Of a stretch of 24,216 nt of DNA, positions 15,248 to 23,810 are shown piece after piece. The notes beneath the pieces are model-generated. The model ran no database searches and was not told the DNA's origin. It worked only from the letters and a program-made list of their open reading frames with translations. Positions within the stretch are counted from its first letter, which is position 1, and every line of letters starts with the position of its first letter. The DNA is taken from contig NZ_CAJULN010000039.1 of NCBI RefSeq assembly GCF_910586915.1, forward strand, positions 1 through 24,216, written 5' to 3'. The translations under genes were made by a program, and so were the position numbers. Source of the stretch: an uncultured Bacteroides sp. (GTDB taxonomy: Bacteria; Bacteroidota; Bacteroidia; Bacteroidales; Bacteroidaceae).

Positions 15248-16435
15248 ATGTACGGTAAAATACAAGAATTCCTCAGCCAGACATTGGCTGAAATCAAGGA
15301 AGCCGGGCTTTATAAAGAAGAACGACTGATCGAAAGTGCGCAGCAAGCTGCCATCACTGTAAAAGGCAAAGAAGTATTGAACTTTTGCGCCAACAACTAT
15401 TTGGGACTGTCTAATCACCCACGACTGATCAAGGCTTCCCAAGAAATGATGAACCGACGCGGATATGGTATGTCGTCTGTCCGTTTTATCTGTGGAACAC
15501 AAGATATACACAAGGAATTGGAGGCCGCTATTTCCGAGTATTTCCAAACGGAAGATACAATTCTGTATGCTGCCTGCTTTGACGCGAACGGCGGTGTGTT
15601 CGAACCTCTCTTTACGGAAGAGGATGCTATTATTTCGGATTCTCTGAATCATGCTTCCATCATCGACGGCGTCCGTCTGTGCAAGGCTAAGCGGTATCGT
15701 TATGCCAATGCAGACATGAAAGATTTGGAAAGATGTCTGCAAGAGGCGCAGGCTCAACGTTTCCGCATTATCGTTACCGACGGTGTATTCTCGATGGACG
15801 GTAACGTTGCTCCGATGGATCAGATATGTGACCTCGCCGAGAAATACGACGCGTTGGTAATGGTAGACGAATCTCATTCGGCCGGTGTGGTAGGTGCTAC
15901 GGGACATGGCGTAAGCGAATTATACAAGACTCACGGACGTGTAGATATTTACACTGGCACATTGGGAAAAGCTTTCGGCGGTGCGTTAGGCGGATTTACT
16001 ACCGGACGCAAAGAAATCATCGACTTACTGCGTCAGCGCAGTCGCCCGTACCTGTTCTCCAACTCATTGGCTCCGGGTATTATCGGTGCAAGCCTTGAAG
16101 TATTCAAGATGCTGAAAGAGAGCAACGCGCTGCATGACAAACTCGTTGAGAACGTCAATTATTTCCGTGACAAGATGACGGCTGCCGGATTCGACATCAA
16201 GCCGACTCAGAGTGCAATCTGTGCCGTAATGCTATACGATGCTAAATTGTCACAGATTTATGCCGCACGTATGCAGGAAGAAGGAATTTATGTAACAGGA
16301 TTCTATTATCCGGTAGTTCCGAAAGAACAAGCCCGTATCCGTGTACAGATTTCCGCAGGACACGAAAAGGAGCATCTCGACAAATGTATTGCTGCCTTTA
16401 TCAAAGTAGGTAAAGAACTCGGCGTACTCAAATAA
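15248..16435 (+). CDS. kbl: 2-amino-3-ketobutyrate CoA ligase (glycine C-acetyltransferase)
   Basis: 395 aa, the family length, PLP-dependent alpha-oxoamine synthase. Motifs are NFCANNYLGL (46-55), the Asp207/His210 pair in VMVDESHSAG and the PLP lysine Lys241 in GTLGKAFGGALGG. It cleaves 2-amino-3-ketobutyrate with CoA into glycine and acetyl-CoA. The frame is open upstream to an ATG at 15209, but the start at MYGKIQEFL is chosen because family members begin there and the likely promoter lies at 15192-15221. It diverges from TDH, its pathway partner, and is closed by a strong terminator. Confidence 0.93.
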   Translation: MYGKIQEFLSQTLAEIKEAGLYKEERLIESAQQAAITVKGKEVLNFCANNYLGLSNHPRLIKASQEMMNRRGYGMSSVRFICGTQDIHKELEAAISEYFQTEDTILYAACFDANGGVFEPLFTEEDAIISDSLNHASIIDGVRLCKAKRYRYANADMKDLERCLQEAQAQRFRIIVTDGVFSMDGNVAPMDQICDLAEKYDALVMVDESHSAGVVGATGHGVSELYKTHGRVDIYTGTLGKAFGGALGGFTTGRKEIIDLLRQRSRPYLFSNSLAPGIIGASLEVFKMLKESNALHDKLVENVNYFRDKMTAAGFDIKPTQSAICAVMLYDAKLSQIYAARMQEEGIYVTGFYYPVVPKEQARIRVQISAGHEKEHLDKCIAAFIKVGKELGVLK

Positions 16436-16446
16436 AACTTTTTCAT

Positions 16447-16507
16447 ATCTTCCGTTGTTAATATTGCAAGCATCAGATTGCGACAATATAACAACGGAAG
16501 ATTTTTT
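16447..16507 (+). terminator. Intrinsic terminator of kbl
   Basis: ATCTTCCGTTGTT pairs with AACAACGGAAGAT over 13 bp. Past a single bulged A, ATATTG pairs with CAATAT, adding 6 bp. A run of six T follows directly. This is among the strongest terminators in the window. The DUF2721 gene begins only 10 bp after the T-tract. Confidence 0.9.
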
Positions 16508-16516
16508 ATTCTATAT

Positions 16517-16936
16517 ATGGAAGAACTTACTCTCACTACTCCTACCCTGCTTTTCTCGGCAGTCTCTCTGATTTTATTGGCCTATACCAATCGTTTTTTA
16601 TCCTATGCACAACTCGTACGCCAGTTGCGCGACCGCTATTTGGAAAATCCTTCGGACATTACCGTAGCGCAAATTGAGAATTTACGAAAACGACTCAACC
16701 TTACCCGCACCATGCAATGTTTGGGAATTGCAAGCCTGTTTCTCTGTGTGGTGAGTATGTTTTTTATCTATATCGGATTACAATTACTCTCTGCCTATAT
16801 ATTCGGAGTAGCTTTATTGTTGCTCATCGCTTCTCTTGGTGTATCTTTCCGCGAAATACAGATTTCCACCCGCTCACTGGAGATTTACTTGGGAACAATG
16901 GAGAAAGGAAAGCACACAAAAGAAAGAAGCCGTTAG
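16517..16936 (+). CDS. DUF2721 family membrane protein
   Basis: 139 aa. Three hydrophobic segments are seen at about 8-26 (LLFSAVSLILLAYTNRFLSY), 66-88 and 92-110. The cytoplasmic loop between the first and second holds RQLRDRY and AQIENLRKRLNLTRTMQCLG, the typical DUF2721 pattern. The C-terminal tail is basic. The start is taken at MEELTLT because an upstream in-frame ATG (16478) lies inside the kbl terminator stem. No promoter was recognised, so it may depend on read-through. The function is unknown. Confidence 0.75.
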   Translation: MEELTLTTPTLLFSAVSLILLAYTNRFLSYAQLVRQLRDRYLENPSDITVAQIENLRKRLNLTRTMQCLGIASLFLCVVSMFFIYIGLQLLSAYIFGVALLLLIASLGVSFREIQISTRSLEIYLGTMEKGKHTKERSR

Positions 16937-16993
16937 GAAATATTTCCCAACAGCTTCCATCATATATATTTTCAAGCTATACTTCATCCATTA

Positions 16994-17473
16994 TCAACGT
17001 TGTCCTAATTGCGAATCGACAAAGAAGATACCTGCATCACCTGCTTTCTTGAGTTTATCAACAATGCCCTGTGCAGTAGCCTCTTCTTCTACCTGTTCGC
17101 GAACGAATCCCCACAGGAAATCTTGAGTAGCCTTATCTTTTTCAGCAGCAGCTATGTCTACCAATTTATCTACCAATGCAGATACATGACATTCATGCTT
17201 ATAAGCATTTTCGAAAACTTCCAAAGGAGTACCCCAGCCGTTAGGAACGACATCTATTTTGTCTATCATAGCAGTTCCGCCACGTTTAATGATATAGTCG
17301 GCCATAGCATAAGCGTGTCCCATTTCTTCCTGAGATTGTTTCTTCATCCAATGTGCAAATCCACTAAAACCTTCTTTCTCGAAGTAGAAGGACATAGCCA
17401 AGTACAGATTGGAAGACCACATCTCAGCTGTAATCTGTTCATTGATTGCTTTCTGTAATTTTTCTGAAATCAT
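16994..17473 (-). CDS. ftnA: Ferritin (bacterial non-haem)
   Basis: 159-aa four-helix ferritin. The ferroxidase ligands line up with E. coli FtnA: Glu17, Glu50, His53, Glu94, Gln127 and Glu130. No haem-ligand Met pattern of bacterioferritin is seen. The protein forms 24-subunit cytosolic shells that oxidise and store iron; Bacteroides ferritins also help in oxygen stress. It is convergent with the DUF2721 gene and downstream of lysA, with a possible own promoter at 17588-17618. Confidence 0.93.
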   Translation of the reverse strand: MISEKLQKAINEQITAEMWSSNLYLAMSFYFEKEGFSGFAHWMKKQSQEEMGHAYAMADYIIKRGGTAMIDKIDVVPNGWGTPLEVFENAYKHECHVSALVDKLVDIAAAEKDKATQDFLWGFVREQVEEEATAQGIVDKLKKAGDAGIFFVDSQLGQR

Positions 17474-17587
17474 AATCGTATTTTTTTAATTGTTAATGTA
17501 ATTTCTTTTAAACTCATTGTAAAAATAACAAGGTTTCGGCTGTAATTGTTCTACGCCTACCATTCTTTTTAAAGTATATTCATAATT

Positions 17588-17618
17588 CAAGTATAAAAAC
17601 TTGTTATAACTATACCAA
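17588..17618 (-). promoter_or_regulatory. Possible ferritin promoter
   Basis: The minus-strand TATACTTG (complement of 17588-17595) is one mismatch from TAnnTTTG. A TTG (complement of 17616-17618) lies 20 bp upstream, just inside the lysA stop region. It would give a 5' leader of about 110 bases for ferritin mRNA. Confidence 0.4.
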
Positions 17619-18770
17619 TTCATCAGAAGTATATCCTTTTGGCAACTCTCGGCAGTTGTAACCGGAAGCCATGACTTCGCCGTATGCACCTGCCGAACGA
17701 AGAGCAATCAAATCACCACGCTTCACTTTATTCAAGTCTATCGCTTTACCGAAAACATCGGACGATTCGCAAATAGGTCCTACTACGTCATAAATTTCTA
17801 CCGGTTCCTCTGAGGTAATATTTTCCATTTGATGGTAAGCCTGGTATAATGCGGGACGGATTAAGTCGGTCATACCGGCATCAAGGATAGCAAACTTCTT
17901 CTTTGCGCCTTGCTTCACATACAGTACTTTAGAAATCAACGTACCGCACTGCCCGACTACCGCACGTCCTAATTCAAAATGCAAAGTCTGGTAAGGCCGC
18001 AGTTTCAATTGTCCGGCATAAGTAGCAAAGTATTCTTTAAAGTTCGGAATTGCCTGACGGTCAGGGTGCCCGTAATCAATACCGAGTCCGCCACCTACAT
18101 TGATGTGCTCTACTAAAATATGACGGGCTTCAAGTTTATCCTGCAATTCATTGACACGGTTACAGAGAGCGATAAAGTCGCCCATATCAAGAATTTGAGA
18201 ACCTATATGGAAGTGCAGTCCTATGAATTTGACATTCTTCATTTCCTGAGCCACATCAATCACCTTATCCATATCCTGCATACTGATACCAAACTTATTT
18301 TCTGCCAGTCCGGTAGTAATATTGGCGTGAGTATGCGCACCGACATCAGGATTGATACGGAAAGCCACATTGGCTATCTTGTTTTGGGCAGCCGCCAGTT
18401 CATTAATCACTTCCAGCTCAGGGATGGATTCTACATTGAAGCAAAAGATACCATATTCCAAGCCAAGATTGATTTCCCAGTCAGCCTTGCCTACTCCGGC
18501 AAAAACAATTTTGCCGGCAGGGAATCCGGCACGGATAGCAGCGCGGATTTCTCCACCACTCACACAGTCGGCCCCCATTCCGCTCTCACGGATTATTGTA
18601 AGCACCTTCGGATTGGCATTTGCCTTTACCGCATAATGCACTGAATAATTAGGATATTTGGCAACCTCATGGTTTATAGCCGACAGTGTATCGCGCAATA
18701 CCTTAGTATCATAATAATAAAAAGGGGTCTGCAAAGTACGGAACTTATCGATTGGAAATATTCCTTTCAT
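17610..18770 (-). CDS. lysA: Diaminopimelate decarboxylase
   Basis: 386 aa, a fold-III PLP enzyme that makes lysine from meso-diaminopimelate. The PLP lysine is Lys49 in HYAVKANANP. The barrel carries HFHIGSQ (His189) and the phosphate loop GGGLGIDYG (226-234). The C-terminal beta domain has the active-site Cys334 in GPICESSDVFG and SAGAYGEVMASGYN. It lies 77 bp after lysC, but a strong terminator separates them. No promoter of its own was recognised. Confidence 0.95.
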   Translation of the reverse strand: MKGIFPIDKFRTLQTPFYYYDTKVLRDTLSAINHEVAKYPNYSVHYAVKANANPKVLTIIRESGMGADCVSGGEIRAAIRAGFPAGKIVFAGVGKADWEINLGLEYGIFCFNVESIPELEVINELAAAQNKIANVAFRINPDVGAHTHANITTGLAENKFGISMQDMDKVIDVAQEMKNVKFIGLHFHIGSQILDMGDFIALCNRVNELQDKLEARHILVEHINVGGGLGIDYGHPDRQAIPNFKEYFATYAGQLKLRPYQTLHFELGRAVVGQCGTLISKVLYVKQGAKKKFAILDAGMTDLIRPALYQAYHQMENITSEEPVEIYDVVGPICESSDVFGKAIDLNKVKRGDLIALRSAGAYGEVMASGYNCRELPKGYTSDELV

Positions 18771-18801
18771 AATTCGGAAAACTTGTTTAGTTAGTTAAAA
18801 A

Positions 18802-18832
18802 GAGCGCTTTTATCAGATTGGTAAAAGCGCTC
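18802..18832 (-). terminator. Intrinsic terminator between lysC and lysA
   Basis: GAGCGCTTTTA and TAAAAGCGCTC form a perfect 11-bp stem with a 9-base loop. On the minus strand the stem is followed by TTTTTAACTAA. It lies 15 bp past the lysC stop and 31 bp before the lysA ATG. Transcripts from the his-ftsE-lysC unit should mostly stop here. Confidence 0.85.
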
Positions 18833-18847
18833 ACATTATTTGTAGAA

Positions 18848-20167
18848 TTATTTATTGTTGAAAAGCATATCGCTCAGCGATTGCAATGCCCTCTTCTTGT
18901 CACACTCACGGATGAGGAAAGAAATGTTGTAATTACTTCCACCAAAAGAAATCATTCGTACCGGAACATCACGCATCGCATCGAGTGCTTTGGCTTCAAA
19001 GCCAACGTTTTCCCATTCCAAATCACCGACAACACAGATGATACACATCTCTTTGTCGACGGTCACTGTTCCGTACTTTTTCAAGTCGTCGAGAATTTCA
19101 TTCAGATGCTTGGTGTTATCTATGGTAACAGACACACCTACTTCCGAAGTACAAATCATGTCGATGGAAGTCTGGTAGCTTTCAAAGATTTCGAATACTT
19201 TGCGCAAGAAACCGTGAGCAAGCAACATACGGCTGGATTTTATCTTGATAGCCGTAATGTTATCTTTGGCTGCCACCGCTTTGATTTTGCCTTTTTCCGT
19301 ATCGTTGGAAATCAATGTGCCGGGAGCTTCCGGGTCCATTGTATTCAGCAGACGTACGGGGATATTGGCATATTTGGCAGGCTGGATACAAGTCGGATGC
19401 AGGATTTTTGCACCGAAGTAAGCCAACTCAGCAGCTTCTTCAAAGTGGAGCTGACGAACCGGAGCTGTCTTGTCGACAATGCGCGGGTCGTTATTGTGCA
19501 TACCGTCGATATCTGTCCATATCTGGATTTCGGATGCACTCACGGCAGCACCAATCAAAGATGCGGTATAATCGCTGCCGCCACGTTGCAGGTTGTCTAT
19601 CTCGCCGTAAGCATTGCGACAGATAAAGCCTTGCGTGATATATATATCCATATCCGGATAAAGGTCGAGTTGAGCCTGCAACTTCTCCTTTATATATACA
19701 GGGTCGGGTTCTGCATTCTTATCAGTACGCATGAATTCCAAAGCCGGAAGCAAAACTGACTTCACGCCACACTCCTGCAGATAGTAGTTCACCATCGCTG
19801 TAGAGATAAGCTCGCCCTGTGCCAAAACCACCTTCTCTTCAAACAACGTGAAAAGGTCTTTTGTATAAGAACGGATGTAGTCAAAGTGAGACTTAATGAC
19901 TTCCAACCCTTTCTGTTTATATTCCTGAGTTGCAAAAAGCTCATCAACGTGCTGTTTATATTTGGTTTCCAGCTTATTGATAATCTCGTTGGCACCCTCC
20001 GGATTCTTCTTATACAGATAGTCCGAAATTTCCACCAATGTATTTGTTGTGCCTGACATGGCTGAAAGGACAACAATTTTCTGTTCACCATCGGTAATCA
20101 ATTTGGCTACTTCCTTCATGCGCTGAGCAGACCCTACAGAAGTTCCTCCAAACTTTAAAACTTTCAT
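18848..20167 (-). CDS. lysC: Aspartate kinase (monofunctional)
   Basis: 439 aa. The N-terminal amino-acid kinase domain (about 1-290) starts MKVLKFGGTSVGSAQRM, with the nucleotide site and the later GGSDYTASLIGAA and WTDIDGMHNNDPRIV motifs. Two ACT regulatory domains follow (about 300-439), so feedback control by an amino acid, probably lysine, is expected. It phosphorylates aspartate as the first step to lysine, threonine and methionine. There is no homoserine dehydrogenase fusion. It lies 13 bp after the FtsE-like gene and is closed by the terminator at 18802-18832. Confidence 0.93.
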   Translation of the reverse strand: MKVLKFGGTSVGSAQRMKEVAKLITDGEQKIVVLSAMSGTTNTLVEISDYLYKKNPEGANEIINKLETKYKQHVDELFATQEYKQKGLEVIKSHFDYIRSYTKDLFTLFEEKVVLAQGELISTAMVNYYLQECGVKSVLLPALEFMRTDKNAEPDPVYIKEKLQAQLDLYPDMDIYITQGFICRNAYGEIDNLQRGGSDYTASLIGAAVSASEIQIWTDIDGMHNNDPRIVDKTAPVRQLHFEEAAELAYFGAKILHPTCIQPAKYANIPVRLLNTMDPEAPGTLISNDTEKGKIKAVAAKDNITAIKIKSSRMLLAHGFLRKVFEIFESYQTSIDMICTSEVGVSVTIDNTKHLNEILDDLKKYGTVTVDKEMCIICVVGDLEWENVGFEAKALDAMRDVPVRMISFGGSNYNISFLIRECDKKRALQSLSDMLFNNK

Positions 20168-20180
20168 TTTCGTTACTGTT

Positions 20181-20906
20181 TTAGTTATCTATATTTAAAT
20201 CTATTTCTATTATTCTCTGTCGTGACATATATTCGTCGGTGACATCCACTATCTGATGGTCGGCACAACGATATACCCTGCCGGGATATTCTTTCAGCAA
20301 TTGCAGGTTATGCGTTGTCATCACTACGGACGAACCGGAATCGCAGATATTGCGCAACAGTTCGACAATGGACTTTCCGGTTTCCACATCTAAGTTTCCT
20401 GTCGGTTCATCCGCAAGGATAATGGCCGGAGAGTTGAGCACGGCACGCGCAATAACAACACGCTGCTGTTCGCCGCCGGAAAGTTCATTAGGCAACTTGT
20501 AGCCTTTGTTTGACATTCCGACCAAATCGAGCACTTCTTCGATACGCCCCCTTATCTCCTGTTTGTTTTTCCAGCCTGTGGCACGGAGCACAAATTCAAG
20601 ATTATCGTAGACCGTGCGGTCTGTCAACAATTGAAAATCCTGAAATATAATGCCCAATTTCCGACGTAGCTGCGGGATATGCTTGCGCTTGATTGAACGC
20701 ATATTATATCCCAATACCTCCGCCTCACCGTCTATTACATCCAGTTCTCCATAAAATGTTTTAAGCAGACTCGTTTTGCCGGAGCCTACTTTTCCTATCA
20801 GATAGACGAACTCGCCTTTGTGCAGTTCAAGATTAACATCATTCAGCACACAGAGTTCCTGTTGATGGATTTCTACGTTCTTATATTGAATTAATGCCTC
20901 TTCCAT
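20181..20906 (-). CDS. ftsE: FtsE-like ABC transporter ATPase
   Basis: 241 aa, one complete ABC nucleotide-binding domain. Walker A is GKVGSGKTS (38-46), the Q-loop IIFQDFQLL, the signature LSGGEQQR (142-149), Walker B IILADEP (162-168) with DEPTGNLD, and the H-loop His199. The sequence is closest to the FtsE/LolD/MacB group; Bacteroidetes FtsE proteins look like this. No permease (ftsX) gene is adjacent, so the partner must be encoded elsewhere. With FtsX it would control peptidoglycan hydrolases at the division site. It overlaps hisIE by 16 bp, so translation is probably coupled. Confidence 0.8.
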   Translation of the reverse strand: MEEALIQYKNVEIHQQELCVLNDVNLELHKGEFVYLIGKVGSGKTSLLKTFYGELDVIDGEAEVLGYNMRSIKRKHIPQLRRKLGIIFQDFQLLTDRTVYDNLEFVLRATGWKNKQEIRGRIEEVLDLVGMSNKGYKLPNELSGGEQQRVVIARAVLNSPAIILADEPTGNLDVETGKSIVELLRNICDSGSSVVMTTHNLQLLKEYPGRVYRCADHQIVDVTDEYMSRQRIIEIDLNIDN

Positions 20907-21502
20907 GTACTACTATGTCTTTCCTGCAATTCGCGTGCGAGGTCTTCGATACAATAGCCTTTTGAAGTGAGTAATACAATCATGTGATAAATCAGGTCGG
21001 CCCCTTCGTAAATCAGGCGGTCGTCCGTTCCGTTGGTTGCTTCGATTACTGTTTCTACAGCTTCTTCACCTACCTTCTGCGCCATTTTATTGACACCGGA
21101 TTTAAAAAGACTGGTTGTGTAGGAGCCTTCGGGCATTTCTTCGTGACGCTTGTCGATAAAGTCCTGTAATGCTTTCAGAAACATGACCGGCTCTTCATTC
21201 TTCTCACCCCAACAAGTATCCGTACCTGTATGGCAAACCGGGCCTGCCGGATTCGCCTGTATCAATAATGTATCATTATCACAATCGGCTTTGACAGAAA
21301 CTACATGAAGGAAATTACCGCTCTCTTCTCCTTTCGTCCAAAGACGGTTCTTTGTACGACTGAAAAAAGTCACTTTTCCGGTTTCTACCGTTTTCTCATA
21401 AGCTTCTTTATTCATGAAGCCTAACATCAGGACTTTACGTGTTTCGTTGTCCTGTATGATAGCCGGAACAAGTCCATTCATTTTATCGAAATCCAACTCC
21501 AT
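20891..21502 (-). CDS. hisIE: Bifunctional phosphoribosyl-AMP cyclohydrolase / phosphoribosyl-ATP pyrophosphatase
   Basis: 203 aa. The HisI domain (1-110) carries MLGFMNKEA, FFSRTKNRLWTKGEESGN and the metal-binding VKADCDNDTLL and CHTGTDTCW. The HisE domain (115-203) has KVGEEAVETVIEA and the helical LIYEGADLIYHMIVLL. It performs steps 2 and 3 of histidine synthesis. The frame is open 25 codons further up, overlapping hisF, but MELDFDKMNGL is chosen because HisI proteins begin there. That leaves a 47-bp gap to hisF. Confidence 0.93.
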   Translation of the reverse strand: MELDFDKMNGLVPAIIQDNETRKVLMLGFMNKEAYEKTVETGKVTFFSRTKNRLWTKGEESGNFLHVVSVKADCDNDTLLIQANPAGPVCHTGTDTCWGEKNEEPVMFLKALQDFIDKRHEEMPEGSYTTSLFKSGVNKMAQKVGEEAVETVIEATNGTDDRLIYEGADLIYHMIVLLTSKGYCIEDLARELQERHSSTWKRH

Positions 21503-21549
21503 TTTATTTAATATCTTTATTCGTTCCATTAATTTTTGCAACGCAACAA

Positions 21550-22302
21550 TTACCTGACAGTAATTCCTTCGCCGCAAAGATACAATTTTAATTCGGGAAT
21601 TTTAATTTCTCCGAAGTGAAAAATACTGGCAGCCAAAGCGGCATCCGCTTTTCCTTGTAAAAACACATCACGAAAGTGTTCTTTGGAACCTGCACCGCCC
21701 GAAGCAATCACGGGAACAGAGAGCTGTTCCGTCAACGCGACGAGGGCTTCATTCGCATATCCAGTCTTTACTCCGTCATGATTCATACTTGTAAAAAGAA
21801 TTTCGCCAGCTCCACGTTCCTGGGCTTCTTTTGTCCATTCAAACAGGTTTTTATCGGTTTCGATACGTCCGCCGTTCAGGTAACATTTCCACCCTTTTTC
21901 CGTTTGCTTGGCATCTACCGCCAACACGCAAACCTGCGAACCGAAATTCTTGGCAATCTCGTCAATCAGTTGCGGATTGCGGATTGCGGAAGAATTGATG
22001 GAAATCTTATCGGCTCCGGCATTCAGCAGACGAGCTACATCGCCCAGTTCGTTGATTCCTCCCCCTACGGTAAACGGAATGTTGATATTGGCAGCAATCC
22101 GTTTCACCAAATCTGCAAAAGTCTTACGCCCCTCGTGGCTGGCAGTAATATCAAGGAAAACAAGTTCGTCGGCTCCCTGTTCACTATAAGCCCGCGCCAA
22201 TTCCACCGGGTCACCGGCTTGGCGCAAATTAACGAAGTTCGTCCCTTTCACGGTTTGTCCGTCTTTAATGTCCAGACAAGGTATGATTCTTTTTGCTAAC
22301 AC
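21550..22302 (-). CDS. hisF: Imidazole glycerol phosphate synthase cyclase subunit
   Basis: 250 aa (beta/alpha)8 barrel. The catalytic Asp11 lies in IIPCLDIKDG and the second Asp (about 130) in VLAVDAKQTEKG. Phosphate-binding loops are VGGGI and ASGGAGS. With HisH it forms the synthase that makes IGP and AICAR from PRFAR and ammonia. It is in line with hisA and hisH, separated by about 50 bp each. Confidence 0.96.
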   Translation of the reverse strand: MLAKRIIPCLDIKDGQTVKGTNFVNLRQAGDPVELARAYSEQGADELVFLDITASHEGRKTFADLVKRIAANINIPFTVGGGINELGDVARLLNAGADKISINSSAIRNPQLIDEIAKNFGSQVCVLAVDAKQTEKGWKCYLNGGRIETDKNLFEWTKEAQERGAGEILFTSMNHDGVKTGYANEALVALTEQLSVPVIASGGAGSKEHFRDVFLQGKADAALAASIFHFGEIKIPELKLYLCGEGITVR

Positions 22303-22352
22303 AATCCTATTTATTTACTGTTTGACAATTCAAAATCCGACAATCAAAAGTC

Positions 22353-23075
22353 TCACTCCAAAAAGATTCTCAAATCCCGCAGCGTGAGACATCCTTCATA
22401 CAATGCTTTTCCAAAGATTACTCCGGGAACTCCGGCCTCATTCAAGACAATAATATCATCGACATTACTTACTCCCCCACTGGCTATCAGATAAAGGTCG
22501 GGAAATTCTTCAAGCATCTCCTTGTACAAACCAATGGAAGGTCCTTCCAACATTCCATCACAACTGATATCCGTACAGATTACCTTCCGGACACCTTTAT
22601 TTATATAGAGTTCGAGAAACGGAAAAAGTTCGCAGGCAGTTTCGTCCTTCCAACCATTTACGGCTATTTTATGTTCCCTGACGTCGGCTCCCAATATGAT
22701 TTTCTCACTTCCGTACAGTTCCAGCCAATGACAGAACAACTCAGAATCTTTCACTGCAATACTACCACCCGTCACCATCTGCGCACCGCTTTCAAAAGCG
22801 ATTTTCAAGTCCTCGTCACTCTTTATTCCACCTCCAAAATCTATTATTAAAGAGGTACGGGAAGCTATTTGCTCCAAGACCCGATAATTGATTACATGGT
22901 GAGAAGCAGCCCCGTCCAAGTCTACCACATGAAGCCTGCGGATACCGTTCGCTTCAAATTCTTTGGCAACCTCCACCGGATTTTCGTTATATACCTTTTT
23001 ACTGGTGTAATCTCCCTGAGAAAGACGTACACACTTTCCGTCGATAATATCAATGGCTGGAATAATTTCTATCAT
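22353..23075 (-). CDS. hisA: ProFAR isomerase
   Basis: 240 aa barrel, sister fold of HisF. The catalytic Asp9 is in IPAIDIIDGKCVRL; Asp131 is in LGADVREHKIAVNGW; Thr168-Asp169 are in VICTDISCDGML. Phosphate loops are DFGGGI and ASGGVS. It performs the Amadori step (ProFAR to PRFAR), directly before HisHF. It lies between hisH and hisF. Confidence 0.95.
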   Translation of the reverse strand: MIEIIPAIDIIDGKCVRLSQGDYTSKKVYNENPVEVAKEFEANGIRRLHVVDLDGAASHHVINYRVLEQIASRTSLIIDFGGGIKSDEDLKIAFESGAQMVTGGSIAVKDSELFCHWLELYGSEKIILGADVREHKIAVNGWKDETACELFPFLELYINKGVRKVICTDISCDGMLEGPSIGLYKEMLEEFPDLYLIASGGVSNVDDIIVLNEAGVPGVIFGKALYEGCLTLRDLRIFLE

Positions 23076-23122
23076 CTATTTTAATTTACTAAATGTTTAT
23101 TATAAACAACGAATGGTTTTAT

Positions 23123-23713
23123 TTATAGATTCAAGAAGTTTTCCAGAATCTTCTCACCCGTTTTACCGCTTTTCTCCGGATGAAACTGTGTGGCATAAAA
23201 ATTATCTTTATGCAAAGCAGCACTGAACGGATGAATATAATCGGTCGTAGCGGCAGTAAAATCGCAGGTCGGCACATAAAAGCTGTGTACAAAATAAACA
23301 AATTCCTCGTCGGAAAATCCTTCAAAAAGCCTGCTATTCATACCCTTGATTGTATTCCATCCCATATGCGGAACTTTATCTTCATGCTTCTGCGGAACAA
23401 AACGCTTCACGTCTATATCAAAGATACCCAAACAATCCACTCCTCCTTCTTCAGAATGGCGGCACATCAACTGCATTCCGAGACAAATGCCGAATACGGG
23501 CTGGTGCAAGTTCCTTATCAGTTCGTCCATTCCTGTCGCTTTCAGGTGGCGCATGGTAGTTTCCGCCTCTCCTACTCCGGGAAAAATCACTTTGTCGGCC
23601 GATTGGAGTTCTTCCTTATCGGCAGTAATCACCGCTTCCACCCCCAACCGTTTCAAAGCATAATCCACAGAACGGATATTACCGGCATTGTATTTTACAA
23701 CTGCTACTTTCAT
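23123..23713 (-). CDS. hisH: Imidazole glycerol phosphate synthase glutaminase subunit
   Basis: 196-aa class I glutamine amidotransferase. The triad is Cys77 in FGICLGMQL, His178 and Glu180 in QFHPEKSG. It supplies ammonia to HisF. It is the first gene of the leftward unit hisH-hisA-hisF-hisIE-ftsE-lysC. hisG, hisD, hisC and hisB are not in the window. Confidence 0.96.
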   Translation of the reverse strand: MKVAVVKYNAGNIRSVDYALKRLGVEAVITADKEELQSADKVIFPGVGEAETTMRHLKATGMDELIRNLHQPVFGICLGMQLMCRHSEEGGVDCLGIFDIDVKRFVPQKHEDKVPHMGWNTIKGMNSRLFEGFSDEEFVYFVHSFYVPTCDFTAATTDYIHPFSAALHKDNFYATQFHPEKSGKTGEKILENFLNL

Positions 23714-23779
23714 CAGCTAAATATTACGTTTTATTTACGATTCCGGTCAGAATATTCTCCACCGTTCCATTTTAGTTCG

Positions 23780-23810
23780 CAAAAATAACGAATTACTGCA
23801 AAATAACGAA
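23780..23810 (-). promoter_or_regulatory. Probable promoter of the his operon
   Basis: The minus-strand TATTTTTG (complement of 23780-23787) matches TAnnTTTG. A TTCG (complement of 23807-23810, one mismatch to TTTG) lies 19 bp upstream. The start site would be about 60 bp before hisH. A tandem repeat GCAAAA(A)TAACGAATT overlaps both elements: 23779-23794 covers the -7 box and 23798-23812 the -33 box. Confidence 0.5.

Noticed and set aside
15239..15907. A 222-codon minus-strand open frame opposite kbl
   Set aside because: It lies antisense to the conserved Kbl catalytic core and has no recognisable domain or promoter.
18818..19759. A 313-codon plus-strand open frame opposite lysC
   Set aside because: It is the antisense of a clearly recognisable aspartate kinase, has a low-complexity, cysteine- and phenylalanine-rich composition, and shows no family motif.
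21503..21577. N-terminal extension of hisIE overlapping hisF by 28 bp
   Set aside because: The extra residues are basic and unlike HisI proteins; the conserved start is MELDFDKMNG.
21575..21582. A TATCTTTG -7-like box on the minus strand near the hisF 3' end
   Set aside because: No TTTG or TTG lies at the right distance upstream, and the bases encode conserved-looking hisF C-terminal residues. Kept only as a weak internal-promoter possibility.
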